DNA from: Lachnospiraceae bacterium
GTDB taxonomy: Bacteria; Bacillota; Clostridia; Lachnospirales; Lachnospiraceae
NCBI GenBank assembly: GCA_910575075.1
Contig: CAJTCY010000004.1
Coordinates: 62,001-126,000, forward strand
Direction: 5' to 3'
Length of the DNA: 64,000 bases
Shown: in pieces, positions 52,815 to 62,343 of the stretch
Numbering within the stretch: position 1 is the stretch's first letter
Layout of the letters: every line of letters begins with the position of its first letter
Notes under the pieces: generated by a model
Database searches by the model: none
What the model saw: only the letters and a program-made list of their open reading frames with translations
What the model was told of the DNA's origin: nothing
Position numbers and translations under genes: made by a program

Positions 52815-54874
52815 ACTTTTTTCTTTCCTTCCTTCTTCTTTGATGATTTATAAAATGACGCTGTATGCTGAAAACAGCCCCGCAGCATATACTGGTTATT
52901 TAATTTCAATACACCGCTGGTACGGCTTTGTATAAAAGCCTCCAGTTTTACCATATACTCCTGAGGCGTGATGCTTCCCTCTGCCACATAATTCAATCCT
53001 TTTTCCCAGCTCGCCGTCAATTCTGGATTCAGCAGAGAACGGATCGAAGCATTTACCACATCATAGATCATTTCTCCCAGCAAAGTAGGAGTAATGATCT
53101 GCGTCTTCTTATTCAACGCCAGATATTTATTATTGACCAGCTTCTTTAAAATCTCTGCCCGGGTGGCACTGGTACCGATTCCGCTTCCTTTTATCTGAGC
53201 ACGTAATTCCTCGTCTTCAATTAACTGCCCTGCGTTCTCCATAGCAAGAATCATGGAACCGGAATTATAACGCTTGGGAGGCGCTGTCTCCCCCTCCTTA
53301 ATATTTAATGCAGTTACCTTTAGTTCCATTCCCTTTTTCAGTTTCGATAACTGTTTCATAAATTCCATATCGCAAGTTTCTGTGCGCCCTTCTTTCTCCT
53401 TATTGGCAGAATCTGTTTCCTTTTTCTTCTGAAAAGAATACTCCATCACCCGCAGATATCCTGCATCTGTCAATATTTTAAAAGAAGCAAAAAATCTCTC
53501 CTTTCCAGTTTCCTGCAGCTCCATAACCGTTGTCAGGCTGATCTTTTGATAAACAGCAGGCGGACAAAAAATGCTCAAAAACCGCCGCACAATGGCTTCA
53601 TAGACATTTAAAGAGGTCTGGCTCAGGCTGCGGACAGCCGAAAGTCCCTGTCCTGTAGGTATAATAGCATAATGATCCGTAATCTGCTTGTCATTAACAT
53701 ATCTGGTCCTGGCAATGTTTTTATATCTTTCCTCTGAAAGAATTTCTTCTGCAAAATGTTTCACAGACGGTATATTTTTCAGCCCGCTGAGATTTTTATG
53801 TATCTCTTTTGCCACTGCCGTAGACAATACTCTGGCGTCTGTTCTAGGGTAAGTCACCAGTTTTTTTTCATACAGTTCCTGGACCACCTGCAGCGTCTGG
53901 TCCGGACTGATCTTGAACAGCCTGGAACACTCATTTTGAAGCTCAGCAAGGTTATACAATAGCGGCGGATTCTTCGTCTCTTTCTTTTTCTCAATTTTTT
54001 CCACTAAGGCCTTCCACTCTTCCTCGCTTTTTCCCTCTGTTAAATTCTGTATTAACTTTTCCGCTTCTGCTTTATCCTTAAAGCCGTTTTCTTTATAGAG
54101 CTTAGGAGAATTGTAATACCTAGAACCTTCCACTGCTCTCCATTCTCCCTCCACGGCATTCCCCTGTATATCCAGAGTATTTAGGACACGGTAAAACGGT
54201 GTTTTCACAAATTCCCGTATTTCCCGTTCCCGGCGCACCACCATTCCCTGCACGCAGGTCATAACACGCCCTACACTGACTACTGTATATTTTGTTCCCA
54301 CAAAATTAGAAATGGCGTTGCCATATTTCAATGTAAGAAGCCTGGAAAAATTAATCCCCATTAAATAATCTTCTTTGGCCCTTAAATAAGCCGATTCACA
54401 CAGATTATCATATTCCGAAAGATCTTTTGCTTCCCGAATCCCCCTAAGAATCTCTTCCTCCGTCTGAGAATCAATCCAAACTCTTCTGCGTTCCTTACCT
54501 TTGACCTTTGCCTGACGCTCCACAAGACGATAAATATATTCTCCTTCTCTTCCAGAGTCTGTGCAGACATAAATAGTTTCCACATCCGGCCGCTTCAGCA
54601 GTCCTGACACAATCTTATACTGCTTTTTTACTCCTGGAATCACCTCATACTTAAATTCTTCTGGAATAAAAGGAAGTGTGGCAAGGGTCCATCTCTTATA
54701 TTTTTCATCATAAGCTTCCGGATAGCTCATGGTCACCAAATGTCCCACACACCAAGTTACTACCGCCTCCTGCGCCTCCATAAAACCATCCTGGTTTTTA
54801 AAATCCAGTTTTAATGCCTTGGCGAATTCCCTCGCCACACTGGGTTTTTCTGCTATATACAAAGCTTTCGCCAT
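52811..54874 (-). CDS. topB: DNA topoisomerase III
   Basis: 687 aa. Toprim domain first (ALYIAEKPSVAREFAKAL, then VCTDSGREGEYIYRLV), then the type IA core with the catalytic Tyr in KKLVTYPRTDARVL, then PPKRYNSGSMILAMENAG and GIGTSATRAEILKKL. It relaxes and decatenates DNA through single-strand breaks. The C-terminus is short with no zinc fingers, as in Firmicutes TopB. There are no conjugation genes around it, so it is likely the chromosomal copy. Confidence 0.93.
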   Translation of the reverse strand: MAKALYIAEKPSVAREFAKALKLDFKNQDGFMEAQEAVVTWCVGHLVTMSYPEAYDEKYKRWTLATLPFIPEEFKYEVIPGVKKQYKIVSGLLKRPDVETIYVCTDSGREGEYIYRLVERQAKVKGKERRRVWIDSQTEEEILRGIREAKDLSEYDNLCESAYLRAKEDYLMGINFSRLLTLKYGNAISNFVGTKYTVVSVGRVMTCVQGMVVRREREIREFVKTPFYRVLNTLDIQGNAVEGEWRAVEGSRYYNSPKLYKENGFKDKAEAEKLIQNLTEGKSEEEWKALVEKIEKKKETKNPPLLYNLAELQNECSRLFKISPDQTLQVVQELYEKKLVTYPRTDARVLSTAVAKEIHKNLSGLKNIPSVKHFAEEILSEERYKNIARTRYVNDKQITDHYAIIPTGQGLSAVRSLSQTSLNVYEAIVRRFLSIFCPPAVYQKISLTTVMELQETGKERFFASFKILTDAGYLRVMEYSFQKKKETDSANKEKEGRTETCDMEFMKQLSKLKKGMELKVTALNIKEGETAPPKRYNSGSMILAMENAGQLIEDEELRAQIKGSGIGTSATRAEILKKLVNNKYLALNKKTQIITPTLLGEMIYDVVNASIRSLLNPELTASWEKGLNYVAEGSITPQEYMVKLEAFIQSRTSGVLKLNNQYMLRGCFQHTASFYKSSKKKEGKKKV

Positions 54875-54891
54875 AATTTATCCTGCTTTCT

Positions 54892-56256
54892 CTAAATTAC
54901 CTGATTCATATCCACCAACAGGATACGTGAATCCTTTGACACCATTTTCACCAGTTTTTCATCGAAAGATCTTGCCGTAAACAGATAGTAAAAACTAGCT
55001 GTCACTTTTGCCTGTTCCATACTGGCAAACAACTGCTGGCACATCTCAAAGGTCATCTCTGGCTCTAACCAATTGCAGAGGCAGATCAGATTTTCTCTCA
55101 CACTGTTCTGGGCGATAATATCAATCGTCCCTTTCTTGCCGACCCAGGTTCCCATCTTATAAATTTCCAGAGGCAGTTTATGCCCATTATCCAAATGTTC
55201 CAGATATTCCATACACAATTTTACAAAATAACGGTTTAGATATTTCTCCAGCTCTTCTGCAATATATTTCTCATAAAATTGCTCTGGCTCTATTCGGTAT
55301 AGATCTGACAAATGAGGATATACAAATTTAAACCAAAAATTAATAAAAGTATCTTTGATCTGATATAACCCCTTTTGTGCATTTTCCCATCCCCCGGTTT
55401 CAAAAGAATAAACCTTCTCAACCACATCGAATTCCATCAGATTTTTCAAGTAAACACTGATTTTTGCTCTGGAAAATCCCGTTTCCTGATACAGTTCGTT
55501 TAATTTTCTCCTGCCGCTTGCCATCGCCTCTAAAATCGTATTGTAAACGGTAAGTTCCCGCAGCTGACTGCGAATCAGTTCTTCTGCCTTATGGTGCAAA
55601 AACCCATCCGGAGATAAAATGTTCCTGCAGATATTGTATTTCACATCGCCTCTCTGATCCCAATGGCGAAGATATTCAGGTACCCCGCCTAAAATTCCAT
55701 ATACCTCTACCTTCTGCCTCAATGTATAACCAGAAAATTTTTTTGCTACATCCATAAAACGCAGCTCGTGAAGTTTTGTGATTCCGCTGAGGTTCTTTCC
55801 CGCCTTTCCCAGCAGTTCAGGCATTTCCTGTTCCACCCAGCAGACATCGCTGGAACACAGAAGAATCAGTACTGGACCTGGGTAAAGCTGCTTATCTTTT
55901 AATTTCACCACACTTTCCAGAAACATTTCATCCTTCTTCAAAATATTCTGAAATTCCTCAATTACCAAAACCAGTTTACTGCCGTCTCCGCTTTTGATAC
56001 GTTTAAAATAAATATCATAACTCTCTTCTGATACAGATACCTGGTAATATTCTGCAATTTCACGCTTCATCCGGCTCTTCTGAGCCTTTGCAGACACCTC
56101 TGGCGCATAATAATAAAAGCTTTTCTTATTTTTACAGAATTCCTGTACCAACTGTCTGCCCTGGTTATCCGCCCGTCCGTACAGCACCAGAATCTGATTG
56201 CCGCCCTCACTATATAACTGTTCTAAGTAACGCAATTCTGCTTTTCTACCTGCCAT
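54892..56256 (-). CDS. DUF234/archaeal-ATPase-like protein with degenerate P-loop
   Basis: 454 aa from the ATG at 56256 (AAAGGAC upstream). The layout follows the AAA ATPase-DUF234 family: MAGRKAELRYLEQLYSEGGN, a P-loop site, LVIEEFQNIL (Walker B-like), a winged helix with KLNELYQETGFSRAKISVYL, and a C-terminal nuclease-like DUF234 domain with WVGKKGTIDIIAQN. The P-loop reads LYGRADNQGRQL where relatives have YGRRRVGKT, and Walker B has EE for DE. ATP hydrolysis is therefore unlikely. The C-terminal D-I and downstream positions may still be intact. Confidence 0.82.
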   Translation of the reverse strand: MAGRKAELRYLEQLYSEGGNQILVLYGRADNQGRQLVQEFCKNKKSFYYYAPEVSAKAQKSRMKREIAEYYQVSVSEESYDIYFKRIKSGDGSKLVLVIEEFQNILKKDEMFLESVVKLKDKQLYPGPVLILLCSSDVCWVEQEMPELLGKAGKNLSGITKLHELRFMDVAKKFSGYTLRQKVEVYGILGGVPEYLRHWDQRGDVKYNICRNILSPDGFLHHKAEELIRSQLRELTVYNTILEAMASGRRKLNELYQETGFSRAKISVYLKNLMEFDVVEKVYSFETGGWENAQKGLYQIKDTFINFWFKFVYPHLSDLYRIEPEQFYEKYIAEELEKYLNRYFVKLCMEYLEHLDNGHKLPLEIYKMGTWVGKKGTIDIIAQNSVRENLICLCNWLEPEMTFEMCQQLFASMEQAKVTASFYYLFTARSFDEKLVKMVSKDSRILLVDMNQVI

Positions 56257-56455
56257 AGCTGTATGTCCTTTCTCCGAGTATACTGACCATTCATATCTGA
56301 TAAGAGCATACAAAATATGAATTATCACTATACCAGTATCTTTCACTTCATACTATCATGGTTTAACTTTTTTGGCAATAGCAGCAGATATAAAAAGAAA
56401 GCCTGTGGTAATAATATGATTGTAACGACGGCTGCCAAAACGCTGGAAATTTGAC

Positions 56456-56483
56456 TTGACATTTTGAATTTAGCATTTATAAT
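56456..56483 (+). promoter_or_regulatory. Strong sigma-A promoter of the pot operon
   Basis: TTGACA, 16-bp spacer, TATAAT: both hexamers perfect. It lies about 95 bp upstream of the regulator gene. Confidence 0.8.
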
Positions 56484-56577
56484 ATATCTTGTTTATTATT
56501 ATTAAACTCAAAAATCATTATTAGTTTTATCCCACTAATACTATACTTGAAGTTTACATAAATTAAGGAGGGCTGTC

Positions 56578-57117
56578 ATGGATATCGGACACCGGATGAA
56601 AGAACTGCGCATACAATATGGACTGACACAGCAGGAACTTGCTGACAGAAGCGAACTCTCCAAAGGTTTTATTTCACAATTGGAACGAAATCTGACTTCT
56701 CCTTCAGTGGGAACCCTGCTGGATATTATCCAGTGCCTTGGCACTACTCCGTCAGAATTTTTTACCGACAAAGAGCCAGAACAGATTGTATTCCGTCAGG
56801 AAGACTATTTTATTAAAGAAAAAGAAGAGCTTCATCATCAAATTAAATGGCTTATTCCCAATGCACAGAAAAATGCGATGGAACCAGTGCTTATGACCCT
56901 TGCGCCTCACGGAACCTCTGAGATACAGCTTCCTCATGAAGCAGAGGAATTTGGCTATGTATTAAAGGGCAGTATCAAATTATTCTATGGTCCCCGCTCC
57001 TTTACGGTGAAGCAGGGCGAATCATTTTACTTTAAAGCAGAAAAAAAACATTCGATAGAAAATTGCAGCAGCAGGGAAGCGGTAATACTCTGGGTATCCA
57101 CTCCCCCAAGCTTTTAG
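56578..57117 (+). CDS. XRE-cupin regulator (PuuR-like), likely controls polyamine uptake
   Basis: 179 aa with AAGGAGGG before the ATG. HTH_3 domain about 5-60 ([36 protein letters not shown]) and C-terminal cupin about 100-175 ([20 protein letters not shown], then [16 protein letters not shown]). Proteins of this kind sense small ligands and often control polyamine genes. It lies 10 bp before potA in one operon, so it should respond to polyamine level; this is inferred. Confidence 0.9.
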   Translation: MDIGHRMKELRIQYGLTQQELADRSELSKGFISQLERNLTSPSVGTLLDIIQCLGTTPSEFFTDKEPEQIVFRQEDYFIKEKEELHHQIKWLIPNAQKNAMEPVLMTLAPHGTSEIQLPHEAEEFGYVLKGSIKLFYGPRSFTVKQGESFYFKAEKKHSIENCSSREAVILWVSTPPSF

Positions 57118-57127
57118 GAGGACAGCT

Positions 57128-58201
57128 ATGAGCAAACGACTCATTGATTTAACACATATTTCAAAATCCTTTGATGGACAAATGATATTAGATGATTTGA
57201 ATTTGTATATAAGAGAAAATGAATTTCTGACTCTCTTAGGCCCCTCTGGCTGCGGAAAAACTACCACACTGCGTATTATCGGAGGATTTGAGACTCCTGA
57301 CCAGGGTAATATAATTTTTGACGGCAGGGACATTACAAAGCTTCCTCCCAATCAGAGACAGTTAAATACGGTATTCCAAAAATATGCCTTATTCCCTCAT
57401 ATGTCTATTGCAGAAAATATCGCTTTTGGGCTAAAAATACGCAAAAAAAGCAAGACTTACATTGATGATAAAATCAAGTATGCCCTGAACCTTGTAAACC
57501 TTGAGGGATTTGAAAACCGGAACATAGATTCCCTAAGCGGCGGGCAGCAGCAGCGGATTGCCATTGCCCGCGCCATAGTAAATGAACCGAAGGTCCTGCT
57601 GTTAGATGAACCTCTGGGCGCACTGGATTTAAAACTTCGCCAGGATATGCAGTATGAGCTGATCCGTCTGAAAAATGAACTTGGCATTACCTTTGTGTAC
57701 GTGACCCACGACCAGGAAGAGGCATTAACCATGTCCGATACCATCGTGGTAATGAACCAGGGATATATCCAGCAGATAGGAACTCCTCAGGATATTTACA
57801 ACGAACCGGTCAATGCCTTCGTCGCTGATTTCATCGGTGAAAGCAATATTTTAAACGGTTTGATGATCAAAGACCGTCTGGTAGAGATTCTGGATGTAAA
57901 ATTTCCCTGTGTGGACGAAGGATTCGGCTGCAACACCCCAGTGGATGTCGTCATCCGTCCAGAAGATGTGGAACTGGTCTCTCCAGAACAAGGCATGCTG
58001 GAGGGCGACGTGGTTTCCTTGATTTTCAAAGGTGTGCATTGGGAAACAGAGGTGCTGGCCAATGGCTTCGAATGGCTGGTTCATACTACCCAGATGCATC
58101 CTTTGGGCACCCATGTCGGCATTCAGGTTGATCCGTTTAATATTCAAATCATGAACAAACCAGAAACCAATGATGAAAAGGCGGTGGAATCTCATGTGTA
58201 A
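57128..58201 (+). CDS. potA: Spermidine/putrescine ABC transporter ATP-binding protein
   Basis: 357 aa. Walker [13 protein letters not shown] (about 38-49), Q-loop [13 protein letters not shown], signature [14 protein letters not shown], Walker [13 protein letters not shown] and H-loop YVTHDQEEA. The C-terminal TOBE domain (about 240-345, [20 protein letters not shown]) is present. It energises PotBC. The start follows TAGGAGG, and potB starts within its last codons. Confidence 0.95.
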   Translation: MSKRLIDLTHISKSFDGQMILDDLNLYIRENEFLTLLGPSGCGKTTTLRIIGGFETPDQGNIIFDGRDITKLPPNQRQLNTVFQKYALFPHMSIAENIAFGLKIRKKSKTYIDDKIKYALNLVNLEGFENRNIDSLSGGQQQRIAIARAIVNEPKVLLLDEPLGALDLKLRQDMQYELIRLKNELGITFVYVTHDQEEALTMSDTIVVMNQGYIQQIGTPQDIYNEPVNAFVADFIGESNILNGLMIKDRLVEILDVKFPCVDEGFGCNTPVDVVIRPEDVELVSPEQGMLEGDVVSLIFKGVHWETEVLANGFEWLVHTTQMHPLGTHVGIQVDPFNIQIMNKPETNDEKAVESHV

Positions 58202-59015
58202 TTTAAAACGTCAGCTTCTTGCCGGACCATATGTTTTGTGGATGGCAGGTTTTATCCTGCTCCCGGTGATTATGATTTTATACTATGCATTTACTACCAC
58301 TGGAGGGGATTTTACTTTTTTAAATGTTTCCTCCATCACTTTTTCTGTACATTTAAAAGCACTGACATTATCGTTCAAACTTGCCCTGATCTGTACAGTC
58401 ATCTGCCTGGCGCTCTCCTACCCGCTTGCGATGATTTTGAATAATATGAAAGCAAAAAGCCAGGGGTTCGTTGTATTCATTTTTATTCTCCCTATGTGGA
58501 TGAACTTTATGCTTCGTATTCTCGCCTGGAGAATGTTATTGTCCAACAATGGTGTCATCAACTCTCTGCTTGATACTTTAGGTCTTCCAGGAATTGATAT
58601 TTTGAACACTCCCACCGCAGTTGTCTTTTGCATGGTGTACGATTTCCTGCCTTTTATGATTCTGCCCATCTATAATTCCATGGCACGGATTCAGGCAGAT
58701 ATCATTGAAGCCGCCAGAGATCTGGGCGCAGGCAATCTGACAATTTTTTTTAAAATTATTGTTCCGCTTACGATGTCTGGGGTTATCAGCGGAATTATTA
58801 TGGTCTTTGTTCCTGCCTTGACCTCCTTTGCTGTCTCAGACCTTCTTGGCGGCGGCAAAGTGCTTTTGATTGGAAACGTTATTGAACAGGCATTTATGCA
58901 GGAATATAACTGGAACCTTGGTTCCGGACTATCTTTTGTGCTGATGATCTTTGTCATTGCCAGTATGGCGCTGATGAATTCCCGTGGAGAAGAAAACGGC
59001 GCAGGAGTATGGTAA
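58194..59015 (+). CDS. potB: Spermidine/putrescine ABC transporter permease PotB
   Basis: 273 aa from the ATG at 58194, inside the potA stop region (ATGTGTAA). Six membrane helices. The EAA loop is [21 protein letters not shown], the contact site for PotA. GGCGGTGG precedes the start. The end ([16 protein letters not shown]) is of normal length, so the MITE-like element 26 bp later did not cut it. Confidence 0.94.
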   Translation: MCNLKRQLLAGPYVLWMAGFILLPVIMILYYAFTTTGGDFTFLNVSSITFSVHLKALTLSFKLALICTVICLALSYPLAMILNNMKAKSQGFVVFIFILPMWMNFMLRILAWRMLLSNNGVINSLLDTLGLPGIDILNTPTAVVFCMVYDFLPFMILPIYNSMARIQADIIEAARDLGAGNLTIFFKIIVPLTMSGVISGIIMVFVPALTSFAVSDLLGGGKVLLIGNVIEQAFMQEYNWNLGSGLSFVLMIFVIASMALMNSRGEENGAGVW

Positions 59016-59041
59016 TTTTTCAGCTGTCATCAATTATCACT

Positions 59042-59377
59042 TTAGGTAATTGCGAAACTCAGTAAATTTTTGAATTTCATATACAATTCAAAAATTTTAA
59101 GAAGAAATATTTTATCATACGAAACGCTAAGAAATGCATTTTAGCACCATGGAAACGTACTCCAGAGCATCCCTCTATGTCAAAAAACTGACATTACTAA
59201 GGAAAAAACACAAAAATCATGGAAGCCTTTGCGGAACATGATTTTCGTATTAAGTGGTTCGTTGTAATGCTTGGTGCGCCCTGCATTTTGTGCGTTTCGT
59301 ATGGATAAAATATTTTAGAACAATTGTATGAATTGTATATGAAATTTCGATAATTTGATAGTTTCGCAATTGCCTAA
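59042..59377. mobile_element. MITE-like palindromic element between potB and potC
   Basis: 336 bp. Terminal inverted repeat TTAGGTAATTGCGAAACT (59042-59059) and its partner at 59360-59377 match in 17 of 18 positions. The exact 10-bp direct repeat AATTATCACT flanks it on both sides (59032-59041 and 59378-59387), a target-site duplication. Similarity of the two arms goes on inward for about 100 bp (ATTTCATATACAATTCA and ATATTTTATC/CATACGAAACGC on both), so the whole can fold as one long hairpin. A central AAAATCATG/CATGATTTT stem (59212-59245) tops it. No gene inside. Confidence 0.88.
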
Positions 59378-59409
59378 AATTATCACTTTACCGAAAGGAG
59401 GAAACGCAA

Positions 59410-60189
59410 ATGATCAGAAAGTCTGCGGAAAGGCTCTATCTGTTTTTTATCTTTTTATTTTTATATCTGCCCATCGTGGTTTTAGTGGTCCTGTCCTTTA
59501 ATAATTCAAAGTCCAAAGTCGTCTGGGGAGGGTTTACTCTGAACTGGTATAAGAAACTGTTTTCCAACAGCGCTATCATGGAAGCCTTCTCCACCACTAT
59601 TTTCATATCCCTTGCCTCAGCAGTGATTGCCACTCTTCTTGGAACCCTGGCAGCATTGGGAATTGACGCCATGAAAAAGCGCAGCCAGGCGATAATGCTG
59701 GGCGCTACGAATATTCCTCTGCTGAATGCAGACATTGTCACCGGCATTTCCATGATGCTGCTGTTTGTACGCTTTACCCGTCTTGGTATAAGTACAGTAC
59801 TGATTGCACACATCAGCTTCAACATTCCTTATGTGATTTTAAATGTGCTGCCAAAGCTGAAACAGAGCAGCCGCACAGCATACGAAGCTGCTTTGGACTT
59901 AGGCGCCGCTCCCCTGTACGCTTTTCGTAAAATCATCTGGCCTCAGATCCTTCCCGGTGTACTCTCTGGTTTTTTAATGGCAATGACCATGTCGCTGGAT
60001 GACTTTTCTGTCACATACTTCACAAAGGGCGCCGGCATTAACACCTTATCCACTATGATATACACAGAAATGCGCAAGGGCATCCGCCCAGAAATGTACG
60101 CACTCTCTACTCTTTTGTTTTTAATTGCGTTGATTCTGCTGCTTTTCATGAATTTCGGTCCCACCGCAAGAAAGGAGATCCGCAAATGA
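59410..60189 (+). CDS. potC: Spermidine/putrescine ABC transporter permease PotC
   Basis: 259 aa, six helices, EAA loop YEAALDLGAAPLYAFRKIIW. AAAGGAGG precedes the ATG. It overlaps potD by 4 bp. Because of the element it is now about 390 bp from potB, while genes of this operon normally touch. The element must be read through for co-expression, or it supplies its own start of transcription. Confidence 0.94.
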   Translation: MIRKSAERLYLFFIFLFLYLPIVVLVVLSFNNSKSKVVWGGFTLNWYKKLFSNSAIMEAFSTTIFISLASAVIATLLGTLAALGIDAMKKRSQAIMLGATNIPLLNADIVTGISMMLLFVRFTRLGISTVLIAHISFNIPYVILNVLPKLKQSSRTAYEAALDLGAAPLYAFRKIIWPQILPGVLSGFLMAMTMSLDDFSVTYFTKGAGINTLSTMIYTEMRKGIRPEMYALSTLLFLIALILLLFMNFGPTARKEIRK

Positions 60190-61241
60190 AGAAAAAACTG
60201 CTGTTTTTGCTGACAATTTTTTCTCTGTCCATGTTTTTCACAGGATGCGGCAAAAAAGATTCTCCCAATACGCTTACGATATTGAATTATGGAAAATATA
60301 TAGAACCGGAAGTTCTGAAACTGTTTGAAAAAGAAACTGGAATACAAATAGAATATGAGGAATACATTACTCCAGAAAATATGTATACCAAATATAAGGC
60401 AGGCGCCATTGACTACGATTTAATCTGCACGTCTGATTATATGATTGAAAAATTAATTCAGGAAGATGAAGTCTCTGAACTGAATTTCGACAGCATCCCA
60501 CTTACAGAAAATCTGGACCAGACCTATTTTGAGTTTTCAAAATCTTTTGACCCTGAAAATAAATACGCTCTTCCCTATTTTTTCGGAACCGTGGGAATCC
60601 TTTATAACAAAGATATGGTAGACGAATCAAAAGTAAACTCCTGGGATATCTTATGGGATAAGACGTATTCTGGACAAATTATCATGGCTGATTCTGTCCG
60701 GGATTCTTTTATGGTTGCGCAAAAACTTCTGGGCTATTCACTGAATACGACAGACGAGAAGGAACTGCGGGAGGCTCAAAATCTTTTGATTCAGCAGAAG
60801 CCTCTGGTTTACTCTTATCTGGTAGATGAAGCGCAGGATGAAATGATTGCTGAAAATGCTGCCATGGCAGTGGTCTACTCTGGAGAGGCTGGATATGCTT
60901 TAGAATTTAACGACAAGCTGGCATTTTCTGTACCTAAGGAGGGGTCCAATATGTGGATAGATTCCTGGTTTATCCCAAAAAGAGCCAGACATACTGAAAA
61001 TGCGGAAAAGTTTCTGAATTTCCTCTGCCGAAAAGATATTGCTATGATGAATTTCAATTACGTATACTACGCAACTCCCAATACCGAGGTAAAAGAAGCT
61101 TTAGATGCAGATCTTCAGAATAACCCTACGATCTTTCCTCCTCTGGAAACGCTGGAAAACTGCGAAGTATTTCAACCTCTGAATGACGAAGCTACCATGA
61201 AATATAATCTTTACTGGAAAGAAATTAAATCTGCTGACTAA
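60186..61241 (+). CDS. potD: Spermidine/putrescine-binding lipoprotein PotD
   Basis: 351 aa. Lipoprotein signal MFFTGCGKK with the lipid Cys at about 21, so it is tethered outside the membrane. The mature part has the PotD fold (LTILNYGKYIEPEVLKLFEK, YDLICTSDYMIEKLI, YALPYFFGTVGILYNKDMVD, WIDSWFIPKRARHTENAEKF). The aromatic and acidic residues that hold polyamines in relatives seem present. It ends the operon, followed by a strong hairpin. Confidence 0.94.
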   Translation: MKKKLLFLLTIFSLSMFFTGCGKKDSPNTLTILNYGKYIEPEVLKLFEKETGIQIEYEEYITPENMYTKYKAGAIDYDLICTSDYMIEKLIQEDEVSELNFDSIPLTENLDQTYFEFSKSFDPENKYALPYFFGTVGILYNKDMVDESKVNSWDILWDKTYSGQIIMADSVRDSFMVAQKLLGYSLNTTDEKELREAQNLLIQQKPLVYSYLVDEAQDEMIAENAAMAVVYSGEAGYALEFNDKLAFSVPKEGSNMWIDSWFIPKRARHTENAEKFLNFLCRKDIAMMNFNYVYYATPNTEVKEALDADLQNNPTIFPPLETLENCEVFQPLNDEATMKYNLYWKEIKSAD

Positions 61242-61244
61242 TAA

Positions 61245-61292
61245 TATTTAGCCGCTTTTGAAAATCATATCACTTTTAGAAGCGGCTAAATA
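61245..61292 (+). terminator. Hairpin after potD
   Basis: Perfect 13-bp arms TATTTAGCCGCTT (61245-61257) / AAGCGGCTAAATA (61280-61292), beginning 4 bp after the potD stop. No clear T-run follows, so it may also act as a 3' end stabiliser. Confidence 0.65.
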
Positions 61293-61403
61293 CGCAAAAC
61301 TCATATTTTTCATGATTCTCTTGCTTTTCTTTGCTTCTCATGGTACATTAAAACCCTCAAAGTATTTTTTTCCTCCCATTGCCAGCACGCAAAGGAGGTC
61401 TCT

Positions 61404-62321
61404 ATGACATATGAATCTTTTAAACAGCAATTAGTTGACAATCTCAAACCATTCTTTTCTTCGGACACCCAGATTTCCATTCAGCCATTTCCACACAACA
61501 ACCGTTTGATTTTGGACGGACTTACTATTTTGGAACCTGGCATTAATATCTCCCCAACCATTTATCTGAATCATTATTTTGAAGAGTACTGCAACGGTTC
61601 TGATTTTTCTGCTATTCAGCAGCAGATTCTTCAATACTATCACCAGCATTGCCCCCTTGACAGCATTGATACTACCTTCTTCACCTGCCTGGACTATGTA
61701 AGCCCTCGTATTGTGTATAAACTGATACATTTTGAAAAAAACAGGGAACTCCTAAATGAAATCCCCTATTTTCCTTATCTGGATCTGGCCATTGTATTTT
61801 ATTGTCTGGTACCGGAAACACCTTACGAAAATGCATCCATCTTAATCTACAATCATCATCTTACCTATTGGAATATCACCAAAGACACTCTCCTAAATCT
61901 CGCCAGAATAAATACACCTTTACTGTTGCCGGAAAGTTGCGGATCTCTGGCTGAATTGATCCGCCCTGCCCTCGATTTCTTTTCTAAACAGGAACAGGCT
62001 CTCACGCAGGAAATTCTGGAAGAAGAAACTATTCCTATGTATGTCCTCACCAACAGTCAGCAGTATTTTGGCGCTGCTTGTATACTCTATCCTAAGGTTC
62101 TATATCATATTTCCCAAAATCTCAGAGATAATTTATACATTCTACCCAGCAGTATCCATGAAATCATTCTCATTCCTGCCTCTTTGTCAGAAAATCCCAA
62201 AGAACTTGCCCAAATTGTCCATGATGTAAATCTTACCGAAGTAGCGCCAGATGAAATTCTCTCTGATTCTGTCTACTATTATCAGCAGGAATCAGACCTG
62301 GTCACATTGGCACAATCTTAG
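61404..62321 (+). CDS. DUF5688 family protein
   Basis: 305 aa, start after AAAGGAGG. The text MTYESFKQQLVDNLKPFF, ISPTIYLNHYFEEYCNG, YVSPRIVYKLIHFEKNRELL, PYFPYLDLAIVFYCLV and LYILPSSIHEIILIPAS fits DUF5688 of Lachnospiraceae. Soluble and cytoplasmic. These proteins occur in many copies per genome and are of unknown function. Own gene, converging with glgA (22 bp between stops). Confidence 0.85.
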   Translation: MTYESFKQQLVDNLKPFFSSDTQISIQPFPHNNRLILDGLTILEPGINISPTIYLNHYFEEYCNGSDFSAIQQQILQYYHQHCPLDSIDTTFFTCLDYVSPRIVYKLIHFEKNRELLNEIPYFPYLDLAIVFYCLVPETPYENASILIYNHHLTYWNITKDTLLNLARINTPLLLPESCGSLAELIRPALDFFSKQEQALTQEILEEETIPMYVLTNSQQYFGAACILYPKVLYHISQNLRDNLYILPSSIHEIILIPASLSENPKELAQIVHDVNLTEVAPDEILSDSVYYYQQESDLVTLAQS

Positions 62322-62343
62322 ACGCAGTTCTCTGATTACCGGA

